In this document: piece after piece, positions 1-6,729 of the stretch
Layout of the letters: each line of letters opens with the position of its first letter
Position numbering within the stretch: position 1 is the stretch's first letter
DNA from: Deltaproteobacteria bacterium
Lineage (GTDB): Bacteria; Desulfobacterota; G020345765
Assembly (NCBI GenBank): GCA_030616835.1
Contig: JAUWWP010000020.1
Coordinates: 1 to 17,516, forward strand
Reading direction: 5' to 3'
DNA length: 17,516 nucleotides
Program-made: the position numbers and the translations under genes
Notes under the pieces: generated by a model
Seen by the model: the letters and a program-made list of their open reading frames with translations, nothing else
What the model was told of the DNA's origin: nothing
The model's database searches: none

Positions 1-1
1 A

Positions 2-1627
2 ATTGATGTTTCGGGAAAATATATTGCCCCGGGATTTATTGATGGCCATCTCCACATAGAAAGCAGCATGCTTTCTCCTTTGGAATTCTCCCGGGCAGCA
101 GTTCGATGCGGCACTACCACTATATTTGTTGATCCTCATGAAATTGCCAATGTATGCGGGAGGAAAGGCGTTGAGCTATTCCTTGATCAAGCAAAGATCC
201 TGCCTTTGGATATGTATATCGGCATCCCTTCCTGCGTTCCCGCTACCCATTTAGAGGACAGCGGGGGCGAGATTGGGATTGACGATATCAGGCAGCTGCT
301 TCCAGATGAAAGGGTATATGGCCTGGCGGAGATGATGAATTTTCCGGGGATAATCAGCCGAGTGCCCGAGGTATGCCGAAGGGTCGAGTTGGCATATCAG
401 GCCAATAAAATAGTTGATGGCCATTGTCCTGGTTTGAGCGGGGAAGATCTTAGTAAATATATTTCTAATGGTGAAGGAGATAAGGTAGTAAGGATTATGT
501 CCGACCATGAGATAATTAGTGGTGAAGAGGCAGTTGAGAAATATCGGGCAGGGATGTGGATAATGATCAGAGAGGGCAGTGCGGCCAGAAATCTGGAGGA
601 TGTCCTATCTTATTTAGTTAGGACCGGCTGTCCGTTAGATAGATCTATGCTCGTCTCTGATGACCGCGATCCGGTCGACCTAAATGAAAAAGGGCATATG
701 GACTGGACGATCAATAAGGCAAGAGAGGTAATTCTAAATAATTCAGCGCTGAGCAAGGAAGAGGCAGCTATTCAGGCAATCAGATTGGCAACTCTAAATA
801 CCTCCCGGTACTTTAGAAGAGAAGAGATTGGAGAGGTCGCCGCCGGTAAGAAGGCAAATTTGGTTATTTTCGAATCTCTGGATGAGATAAAGGTTGAGCT
901 GGTGGTCAGTCGCGGGGTGGTAGTTGTCCGAGAGGGGAAGTTCATTGGAGAGCCTCGTGATTACGATTACTCCGGGTATTTGAGTTCGGTAAATATTGGC
1001 AGGAAATTCACGGCTGCTGATTTCAAAATTAAATATTCGGGGGATAAAAAGTTACCTGAGGTCAAGGTAATCGGGATAATCCCGGATAGCATCGTTACCC
1101 AAAAACACCTGGTCCCAATTGAAGTTTCTGAAGGGCCTGCGGGAAAAGGCGGAGAATTGAAGGTGGTGACCGGCAAGGATATCCTAAAGGTAGCGGTCAT
1201 TGAGAGACATAAGGCGACCGGCAGATATGCCGTATGCTTTGTTAAAGGCATGGGCCTGAAGAAGGGAGCAGTTGCCTCGACGGTTGGCCATGACAGCCAT
1301 AATCTGATAGTAATCGGGACTGATGATGATTATATGGCTGATGCAGTCAATTATCTGAGTGCCCGGGGAGGAGGAGTAGTGGCAATGGATGGACGGAAAA
1401 TTGAATACCTGCCCTTGCAGATCGTGGGGTTGATGTCTACGGAAAACATTAAGTCAGTTGCCCGACGCCATAAGAGTCTTACCAGATTAATTAAGGAGAT
1501 GGGATCTCCGCTGGAATCGCCATTTCTGACCATGAGTTTCCTCGCTCTCCCGGTAATCCCGGAACTCCGGCTTACTGATCGAGGATTAGTGGATGTAAAC
1601 AAATTCGATTTTGTATCTCTTTATTAA
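2..1627 (+). CDS. ade: Adenine deaminase, 5' end cut off by the window edge
   Basis: This enzyme hydrolyses adenine to hypoxanthine and ammonia in purine salvage and belongs to the metal-dependent amidohydrolases. The reading frame is open from base 2, before the first in-frame ATG at 68, and reads GKYIAPGFIDGHLHIESS, which carries the HxH metal motif. The true start is therefore outside the window and roughly 50 residues are missing. Downstream are family hallmarks: DPHEIANVCG, SCVPAT, EMMNFPG, DGHCPGLSG, MSDHE, MWIMIREGSAARN, DDRDP, GHMDW and ATLNTSRYF. The C-terminal domain has VERH, KGMGLKKGA, STVGHDSHN, LPLQIVGLMS and the ending FLALPVIPELRLTDRGLVDV. With about 541 residues visible, the C-terminus looks complete. 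It ends in TAA only 13 bp before the convergent TPR gene, with no terminator hairpin between them. The family assignment is very secure. Confidence 0.97.
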   Translation: MDVSGKYIAPGFIDGHLHIESSMLSPLEFSRAAVRCGTTTIFVDPHEIANVCGRKGVELFLDQAKILPLDMYIGIPSCVPATHLEDSGGEIGIDDIRQLLPDERVYGLAEMMNFPGIISRVPEVCRRVELAYQANKIVDGHCPGLSGEDLSKYISNGEGDKVVRIMSDHEIISGEEAVEKYRAGMWIMIREGSAARNLEDVLSYLVRTGCPLDRSMLVSDDRDPVDLNEKGHMDWTINKAREVILNNSALSKEEAAIQAIRLATLNTSRYFRREEIGEVAAGKKANLVIFESLDEIKVELVVSRGVVVVREGKFIGEPRDYDYSGYLSSVNIGRKFTAADFKIKYSGDKKLPEVKVIGIIPDSIVTQKHLVPIEVSEGPAGKGGELKVVTGKDILKVAVIERHKATGRYAVCFVKGMGLKKGAVASTVGHDSHNLIVIGTDDDYMADAVNYLSARGGGVVAMDGRKIEYLPLQIVGLMSTENIKSVARRHKSLTRLIKEMGSPLESPFLTMSFLALPVIPELRLTDRGLVDVNKFDFVSLY

Positions 1628-1640
1628 GAATCTTCGATGG

Positions 1641-2459
1641 CTACTTCACCTCTTCTTCGGCCACTTCCCCTTCTTCAGTCACTTCCCCTTCTTCAGTCAC
1701 TTCCCCTTCTTCAGTCACTTCTTCTTCTTCGGTCCCTTCCCCCTCTTCTTCGGTCACTTGCCCCCCTTCTTCGGTCCCTTCCCCTTCTTCTATGCCCTTT
1801 GATTCCTTGGTTAATTCTTCGGGTGAATAATAATCTTCCAGAGGCAGTTCCTCTTTTTCGGAATCAGAGGCGTAGCGGAGAAAATTTTTGAACTGATTAA
1901 TTGCCAGTCTCTCTTTCCCTTGGGAATGATAAATTACCCCAAGATTATAATAAGCCACCGCTAAAGTTGGATCCAACTTTAGGGCTTGCTGGTAGTAATC
2001 AATCTCTTCCGGGGAGTCATCACTCAGACTTACCCCTTCATTGAACCAGTCAATGGAAGTTTTTTTTGTGGTTTCCTCATGAGCCTTTTTCTTTGTTTTC
2101 CGGCCTTTCTTTCCTTTGTGTTCCGATGGGGCGGCATTTGACTTTGGTTCTTTCCCCTGTCTTGGTTTTCTCCATTGTCTTGGTTTTTCCCTTTGCGTTG
2201 GTTTTTTGAAGGATCTTTTTTCACGGAGGGGAGATTTTGGGGGAAGAGTCCGAGCAACCTTAACTTCGGGCACCGGAGTCTCGGTAGGGCTTCTTAATCG
2301 AAAAAATGTGATTCCGGCAGCAAGGATCAATCCTGAGATCACAATGCCGATCAGAGTGCTCCTCCACCTCTTTCGCCTCTGATACCTTAAAATATTGACA
2401 CCGCACGAGGCACAGAACAGATCATCTGGTTGTTGAAAACCACACCTGGGGCACTGCAT
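1641..2459 (-). CDS. Zinc-ribbon, membrane-anchored TPR protein with an acidic repeat tail
   Basis: This 272-residue protein of unknown function has four parts. (1) An N-terminal zinc ribbon has Cys at 3, 6, 16 and 19 (CPRCG...CASCG). (2) A transmembrane helix spans about 35-54; the Arg/Lys-rich stretch at 26-33 just before it suggests the ribbon is cytoplasmic and the rest is outside the inner membrane. (3) A Lys/Arg/Pro-rich linker covers about 75-133, followed by a TPR-like pair of helices at about 137-197 (the YYQQALKLDPTLAVAYYNLG stretch is a clear TPR signature). (4) The Glu-rich tail, about 222-272, is built of TEEGEV-type hexapeptides. The start follows AAGGT at 6-10 bases upstream. 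The gene is convergent with ade and divergent from the receiver gene. The ribbon and TPR suggest a scaffold or stress-sensing role, but this is inference only. Confidence 0.85.
   Translation of the reverse strand: MQCPRCGFQQPDDLFCASCGVNILRYQRRKRWRSTLIGIVISGLILAAGITFFRLRSPTETPVPEVKVARTLPPKSPLREKRSFKKPTQREKPRQWRKPRQGKEPKSNAAPSEHKGKKGRKTKKKAHEETTKKTSIDWFNEGVSLSDDSPEEIDYYQQALKLDPTLAVAYYNLGVIYHSQGKERLAINQFKNFLRYASDSEKEELPLEDYYSPEELTKESKGIEEGEGTEEGGQVTEEEGEGTEEEEVTEEGEVTEEGEVTEEGEVAEEEVK
1662..1715 (-). repeat. 18-bp tandem repeat, three exact copies, in the TPR gene's tail
   Basis: The unit CACTTCCCCTTCTTCAGT (plus-strand reading) occurs at 1662-1679, 1680-1697 and 1698-1715. It encodes TEEGEV on the minus strand. 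Degenerate copies continue to about 1795. The unit length is a multiple of three, so gain or loss of copies would keep the frame. Confidence 0.9.
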
Positions 2460-2636
2460 CTGATCTACCTTAGCTTTACTCCTATTAACTACCAGCGGTC
2501 AAGCTGATAAGGTCCTAATCATCCATTTCTGCATGCTAACATTTATTAAGAGTTTGAGTCAAGCAGAACTCAACTATTTCAATCCGCCTTAGGCAGATCC
2601 CATAAAAACACAAGTTCTTGAGGAAACTACAATTCA

Positions 2637-2665
2637 TTGACAATATGCTAAAAAGCATATAGAAT
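2637..2665 (+). promoter_or_regulatory. Sigma-70-type promoter with a palindrome between -35 and -10
   Basis: TTGACA at 2637-2642 is followed by a 17-bp spacer and TAGAAT at 2660-2665 (5 of 6 matches to TATAAT). Transcription would start near 2672 and give a leader of about 79 nt before the receiver gene at 2751. The spacer is nearly all occupied by an exact inverted repeat, ATATGCT-AAAA-AGCATAT (2643-2660), a plausible operator for a repressor or activator. The box matches are direct; the function is inferred. The rest of the 2460-2750 gap holds a short imperfect hairpin near 2582-2598 and nothing else I recognise. Confidence 0.6.
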
Positions 2666-2750
2666 CAAACCAAAGATTTTTCCTGCAATAAATACAGGAT
2701 AAAATAGGCTCAGAGTTTGTTAGGGAAGGAAGATAGGAGGGAAAGAAAAA

Positions 2751-3125
2751 ATGGAAAAGAAGAAGATTCTGATAGTTGATGATGATAAGGTACTTTTAGA
2801 GATGGCAAAAGATGTCCTTGCCCAAGAGGGATATTCCGTATTTACCTCAGATCAGTCATTAGGCACAAGCCAAAAGGTAGCGAAAATTAAACCTCACTTA
2901 ATAGTAATGGATGTTAATATGCCTGGTCTGGGGGGAGATAAGATCTGCAAGATTCTCAAAGAGAGTAGTATCAATAAGAAAATGAAAATAATTCTTTATT
3001 CTATCAAAGATGAGGATGAGCTTAAGGGGCTGGTAGCGCAATCAGAGGCAGATGATTTTTTAAGAAAATCCAGCAATTCTCAGGAGCTGGTTGAGAAGGT
3101 AAAATCCCACCTGAAGGAGCCCTAA
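2751..3125 (+). CDS. Single-domain response regulator receiver (CheY-like)
   Basis: This 124-residue protein is one receiver domain with no output domain. The acidic pocket is D10-D12 (ILIVDDD), the phosphoacceptor is D54 in LIVMDVNMPG, the switch Ser is S84, and the conserved Lys is K106 in FLRKS. It would accept phosphate from a histidine kinase and act by protein contact, as CheY-like or Spo0F-like proteins do. No kinase gene is in the window, so its partner is unknown. The ribosome-binding site ATAGGAGGG lies about 10 bases before ATG. It is transcribed alone, with a strong promoter upstream (2637-2665) and a terminator just downstream (3178-3208). Its target could be motility, pilus or transcription machinery, and the sequence does not decide between these. 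Confidence 0.92.
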   Translation: MEKKKILIVDDDKVLLEMAKDVLAQEGYSVFTSDQSLGTSQKVAKIKPHLIVMDVNMPGLGGDKICKILKESSINKKMKIILYSIKDEDELKGLVAQSEADDFLRKSSNSQELVEKVKSHLKEP

Positions 3126-3129
3126 AATC

Positions 3130-3165
3130 TTGTCCTGAGCCCCGATGGGCGTCGGGGTCGAAGGA
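3130..3165. repeat. Dispersed repeat of the TTGTCCTGAGC...TCGAAGGA type
   Basis: TTGTCCTGAGC is followed by a hairpin (CCCCGA, 6-nt loop, TCGGGG at 3140-3157) and then TCGAAGGA. Variants of the same two arms occur near 9750-9825, 10798-10845 and, in reverse orientation, 15341-15364. The repeat sits in the 3' untranslated region of the receiver gene. Confidence 0.75.
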
Positions 3166-3177
3166 AAGGATCATGAA

Positions 3178-3208
3178 AAGGGGCTAATCTTATCATGATT
3201 AGCCCCTT
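3178..3208. terminator. Bidirectional intrinsic terminator between convergent genes
   Basis: A perfect 12-bp stem, AAGGGGCTAATC with GATTAGCCCCTT, encloses a 7-nt loop. On the minus strand it is followed by TTTTCATG, and on the plus strand by the weaker TTAATTTC. It lies 53 bp after the plus-strand receiver gene and 28 bp beyond the stop of the minus-strand SCP2 gene, so it can serve both. Confidence 0.8.
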
Positions 3209-3235
3209 AATTTCGCTCTGAAAGCCTGACAGGCA

Positions 3236-3805
3236 TTAGCCGGTCATCAGGGTTCCGATTTTCATGGCAAAGCCCATATCCCCTGAGATCTTAAGTTTCC
3301 CACTCATAAAGGCTTGCTGTCCGTTCAGCTTCCCGGTCTGCATATCAGCGTAATCAGAAGCCTTCATTTTCAGGGTTGTCTGGGGTGCGGCCGCCTTATT
3401 AAACATCATTTCCAGGGGGAACAGACTTCCGTCATCCTTCGTCAGCTCAAGCTTAAGTGTCCCGGCGACCGTTTTAAGCTTATCAAACTGAGCTCTACTT
3501 CCCCGGCCGGTCTGTTGCATTATGTCCAGCCCAGTAAGCTTACCAGTGACTGAGTCTCTCCAGTCCTTAACATCCAGAGTCATGGTAATCTGAGCCTTTT
3601 CGTATTCCTGCGGCCTTACCTCCATCGTCTTCCCATCAGTGACAACGACGGTCCAGCTACCTCCTCCCTCTCCGGTGATGTTAAATTGGATAGCAAATTC
3701 GGTCCCTTCCATGCCCTCAATTTTATCCATCTCCTCAAACTGCTTAGGAACTATCTCCTCGAAAAACTTTTTGGCCTCAATGTCCTCCCGTATTTTCTCC
3801 GCCAT
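3236..3805 (-). CDS. SCP2 sterol-binding-domain protein with a repeated half-domain
   Basis: This 189-residue soluble protein has no signal peptide. Residues about 35-105 resemble an SCP2 (sterol carrier protein 2) fold: WTVVVTDGKTMEVR, then AQITMTLDVKDWRDSVTGKL. A second, better SCP2 ending follows at about 143-187: LKMKASDYADMQTGKL, AFMSGKLKISGDMGFAMKI. The TGKL segments at about 87 and 157 look like two copies of the same half, so this may be a duplicated or extended SCP2 domain. Family members bind lipid-like ligands in a hydrophobic tunnel; the ligand here is unknown. The start codon follows AGGAGGG at 8-14 bases. The gene stands alone, with a good promoter at 3848-3875 and a shared terminator downstream. 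Confidence 0.85.
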   Translation of the reverse strand: MAEKIREDIEAKKFFEEIVPKQFEEMDKIEGMEGTEFAIQFNITGEGGGSWTVVVTDGKTMEVRPQEYEKAQITMTLDVKDWRDSVTGKLTGLDIMQQTGRGSRAQFDKLKTVAGTLKLELTKDDGSLFPLEMMFNKAAAPQTTLKMKASDYADMQTGKLNGQQAFMSGKLKISGDMGFAMKIGTLMTG

Positions 3806-3847
3806 ATCTTCCCTCCTTTTGTTAATTTGTTCAAATTATGTTTTACT

Positions 3848-3875
3848 ATAATATAAATTTTTTAAGATTTGTCAA
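3848..3875 (-). promoter_or_regulatory. Sigma-70-type promoter of the SCP2 gene
   Basis: On the minus strand, TTGACA (3870-3875) is followed by a 16-bp spacer and TATTAT (3848-3853, 5 of 6 matches), about 36 nt before the Shine-Dalgarno/ATG region. The surrounding DNA is very AT-rich. Confidence 0.6.
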
Positions 3876-3898
3876 GTTATTTTAAATTTTTTTACCGC

Positions 3899-3974
3899 AA
3901 TTCGGACATAAAAAATAGTTACTTTCCGCTGAGGAAAACCAGGGAATCCTGAATCTTTCCCTTATGTCCGAATT
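3899..3974. repeat. Long inverted repeat upstream of comEC
   Basis: AATTCGGACATAA (3899-3911) and its exact complement TTATGTCCGAATT (3962-3974) are 13 bp each and 50 bp apart. A small hairpin (TTTCC, 5-nt loop, GGAAA; 3923-3937) lies between them. The element sits between the SCP2 promoter and comEC and is followed by a T-run (3983-3989) on the plus strand. It could be a small non-autonomous element or a structured RNA. The rest of the gap to 4115 shows nothing I recognise. Confidence 0.7.
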
Positions 3975-4115
3975 ATAGTAGATTTTTTTCGTTAATTTAA
4001 ATAATATTATGGGTAATCTTCCTCCTAATTAGCTCCGTCTCGGGAAGCTGTTTGAATTTGCCCTGGGGGCGAGCTTCTAACGGGGTTTATCGAAGACTTT
4101 GAGATTGGGTTATCG

Positions 4116-6578
4116 GTGATCGCCAGGCCGCTGATTAGTTTGCTGTTTTCCTATATTGCCGGGTTGATCCTGGGGAGTTATTTTGATTTTCCCGCCAGGT
4201 GGCTGCTGATAATTTCCGCCCTTCTTCTTACTGCTTATCTAATTTCGATTATCCGGCACCAGAAGCTGGCCAGTTATCTTCCCTTTCTCCTTTTCCTGAT
4301 TCTGGGTGTTCTCTTTATCGGTCGCAACCTGCATTTTCGGCCTCCTCCCGGGCATATTGTCAGTTATGCCGGAGGCAGGAGGATAAATATCGAGGGCACC
4401 CTTTACCAATCTCCTGAGCTATCTCAGAAGAAAACAAGAGTGTATCTGGAGGTGGAAAGAATATATACCGATAATGAAGTGGTTCCCACCTACGGGAGGA
4501 TAATGATATCAGGGAAGCAGTGGGAAGGGGGGCTGGGTTATGGAGATCGGGTGAGAACGATTATCAGGCTTCGACGGCCAAGGAATTTTTATAACCCCGG
4601 AGGATTTAACTATGAGCGGTACCTGGCCAGCAGAAGGATCTATGCCACCGGCTACTTGAAGAGCAGCCGGGAGATTGCCCGGATGGGGGAAGGCACATTT
4701 TGTCCTTTCGTCAAGCTAATAGAAAGGCTGAGAGCGAGGATCAGAGAGGTGATCGAGAGCAGTTCAGAGTATCCAGAGAGAGGGATCATGAAGGCCCTGA
4801 TTTTAGGGGAGAGAGGAGAGATCTCGGAGGATGTGAGGGAATCCTTTATAATCGCGGGAGTAGCTCACATCCTGGCGATCTCCGGGCTTCACGTAGGTAT
4901 TTTAGCCCTGGTTATCTTCTGGCTTTTCCGCTCAATGCTGAGAGTTTCGGAAAGAATTACTTTAGCGATAAATATTTTCAAGGTTGCCTCGGTTCTGACC
5001 ATCTTTCCCCTGGCAATCTATACCCTGATCGCCGGGGCAAGGGTCTCCACTGTCCGGGCGCTAATTATGGTGGTTACCTACCTGGTGGCAATAATTATCG
5101 ACCGGGAAGAAGAGATCTTCAATACCCTGGCACTGGCCGCTTTTATTATCTTAGTGGTGTTTCCCGCGTCGGTGTTCGATATATCCTTTCAGCTCTCCTT
5201 TATCTCAGTGTGGGCAATTATCTATATTGTCCCCCGAGCCCGGGAATTCTTTAAGCAGGAGAATATACTTTTGGCAAGTGAGCCATCTTCTCCTCTCAGA
5301 AAATTTATGAGCAGAGTTGGTGTATTCATCCTGGTTTCTCTGTCGGCAATAATCGGAACCGCACCTCTGGTTGCCTATTATTTCAATCGGTTAAGTATCT
5401 GGGGAATCTTCGCCAATCTGGTGATCGTTCCGCTGATTGGCCTCCTGAGCGTTCCTCTTTGCCTTCTGGCGGGCTTGTTTGTCTTTATCCAGCAAAGTGT
5501 GGCTGGCTTTCTCTTCTACCTGGCTTCCTTTCCCGTGGATCTGGCGATCAGGCTGGTAGAGCTAATAGGTGACTTTCCTTTTGCCTCCCTTCGGGTAACC
5601 ACCCCACGGCCTGGGGAGATTTGTCTGTGGTATCTTCTAATTGTGTCCCTGATAAATCTTAAAAGGCTCAGGTGGCCGAGATATGTCATTTGCCTTCTCC
5701 TTCTGGCGGGAGTGGGGAATTTTGGCTACTGGTACTGGGTAAACAATTATAATTCTAAGCTCAAAGTGAGCTTTTTAAGCGTAGGGCAGGGGGACACCGC
5801 CTTAGTGGAGTTTCCCCGAGGGGTCAAGATGCTCATCGATGGGGGAGGGTTCTACGATGAGTCCTTTGATACCGGGGGACTAATCGTTGCCCCTTTCCTT
5901 TGGTGGAAGAAGATCAAAAAGATTGATTACCTGGTTATGAGTCACCCCCAGATTGACCACATTGGAGGTCTTAAGTTTATTGCCCGGAATTTTCCGGTAA
6001 AAGAGCTCTGGATGAACGCCGATGAGGGGGAATGTCCAGCCTACTGGAATTTTTTAAAAATTATTGACGAAAAGGGGATTAGGAAGCGATTACTCTCTTC
6101 CAAGAGCCCGGATCAGACAATTAATGGGGTTAAGGTTGAGTTCCTGGGCCCACCCCCGGGTAGAGCCTCCCTGGGGTTAAAGTCAAAGAGGAAAGGCTCA
6201 TTTGAGCTCAATAATAATTCTCTGGTTTTAAGGCTAAGCCTTGGTGACTTGAGTTTCTTGTTTTCCGGAGATATTCTATCCGAGGGAGAAAACGAGCTCT
6301 GCCGCTCCGGTAGGGAGCTGGCCAGCACGGTGATCAAGGTTCCCCACCACGGAAGCAAGTCTTCCAGCTCCCACAGGTTCTTGAAGAAGGTCAAGCCGGA
6401 GGTGGCCGTTATTTCCGCTGGATATAAGAATGTATTTGGATTTCCCCACGAAAAGGTCCTGAAAAGATATGAGGAGCTTGGGGCCAGGGTTTACCGCACC
6501 GATCAGGATGGGGCAATTGAGATAAAGAATGACGGAAAGAAGCTTGAGATTAAAACTTATCTGGGAGATAGGCAATGA
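4116..6578 (+). CDS. comEC: ComEC/Rec2-type DNA internalisation channel
   Basis: This 820-residue inner-membrane protein is expected to pass single-stranded DNA into the cytoplasm during natural transformation. Layout: N-terminal membrane segments (1-75), a soluble DUF4131/OB-like part (about 80-185, with NPGGFNYERYL at 160-170), a multi-helix Competence domain (about 220-545, with HILAISGLHVG at 251-261), and a C-terminal metallo-beta-lactamase-like domain (548-820). That domain keeps SVGQGD (555-560), LIDGGG, SHPQIDHIGG (609-618), FSGD (717-719) and PHHGS (743-747), so the nuclease-like metal site looks intact. Length fits the family. The start is GTG with a weak ribosome-binding site; the frame is open back to 4056, but no better start codon lies there. 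No other competence genes are adjacent, which is common for comEC. Confidence 0.95.
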   Translation: MIARPLISLLFSYIAGLILGSYFDFPARWLLIISALLLTAYLISIIRHQKLASYLPFLLFLILGVLFIGRNLHFRPPPGHIVSYAGGRRINIEGTLYQSPELSQKKTRVYLEVERIYTDNEVVPTYGRIMISGKQWEGGLGYGDRVRTIIRLRRPRNFYNPGGFNYERYLASRRIYATGYLKSSREIARMGEGTFCPFVKLIERLRARIREVIESSSEYPERGIMKALILGERGEISEDVRESFIIAGVAHILAISGLHVGILALVIFWLFRSMLRVSERITLAINIFKVASVLTIFPLAIYTLIAGARVSTVRALIMVVTYLVAIIIDREEEIFNTLALAAFIILVVFPASVFDISFQLSFISVWAIIYIVPRAREFFKQENILLASEPSSPLRKFMSRVGVFILVSLSAIIGTAPLVAYYFNRLSIWGIFANLVIVPLIGLLSVPLCLLAGLFVFIQQSVAGFLFYLASFPVDLAIRLVELIGDFPFASLRVTTPRPGEICLWYLLIVSLINLKRLRWPRYVICLLLLAGVGNFGYWYWVNNYNSKLKVSFLSVGQGDTALVEFPRGVKMLIDGGGFYDESFDTGGLIVAPFLWWKKIKKIDYLVMSHPQIDHIGGLKFIARNFPVKELWMNADEGECPAYWNFLKIIDEKGIRKRLLSSKSPDQTINGVKVEFLGPPPGRASLGLKSKRKGSFELNNNSLVLRLSLGDLSFLFSGDILSEGENELCRSGRELASTVIKVPHHGSKSSSSHRFLKKVKPEVAVISAGYKNVFGFPHEKVLKRYEELGARVYRTDQDGAIEIKNDGKKLEIKTYLGDRQ

Positions 6579-6582
6579 GAAA

Positions 6583-6623
6583 AGATTTCAGATTACGGAT
6601 TGTAGATTACAGATCTGAAATCT
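6583..6623. repeat. Inverted repeat just after comEC
   Basis: AGATTTCAGAT (6583-6593) pairs exactly with ATCTGAAATCT (6613-6623) across a 19-nt loop, 4 bp after the comEC stop. The loop and flanks contain further GATTAC/AAATCT words. There is no T-run directly after it, so it may act as an RNA-stabilising hairpin or poor terminator, or be a dispersed low-complexity repeat. Confidence 0.65.
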
Positions 6624-6729
6624 AAAATCTAATTTGGGATTTGAGACATTTTTCACTGGTATTTATTGACAAAAGGGGATTGTTTTGTTAAGCTTTTTAT
6701 TATTCAGATAGAACCTAAGGGAGATAGTT

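Noticed and set aside
1611..1891. Plus-strand frames rich in Phe/Leu/Pro over the end of the TPR gene
   Set aside because: They are low-complexity readings of the reverse strand of the TEEGEV repeat tract, without a ribosome-binding site.
4700..5254. 184-residue plus-strand frame inside comEC
   Set aside because: It overlaps the well-supported ComEC frame and its composition is random-like.
6666..6694. Full sigma-70 promoter before the GGDEF gene
   Set aside because: TTGACA is perfect, but no acceptable -10 lies 16-18 bp downstream (best TAAGCT), so it is only mentioned with the gene.
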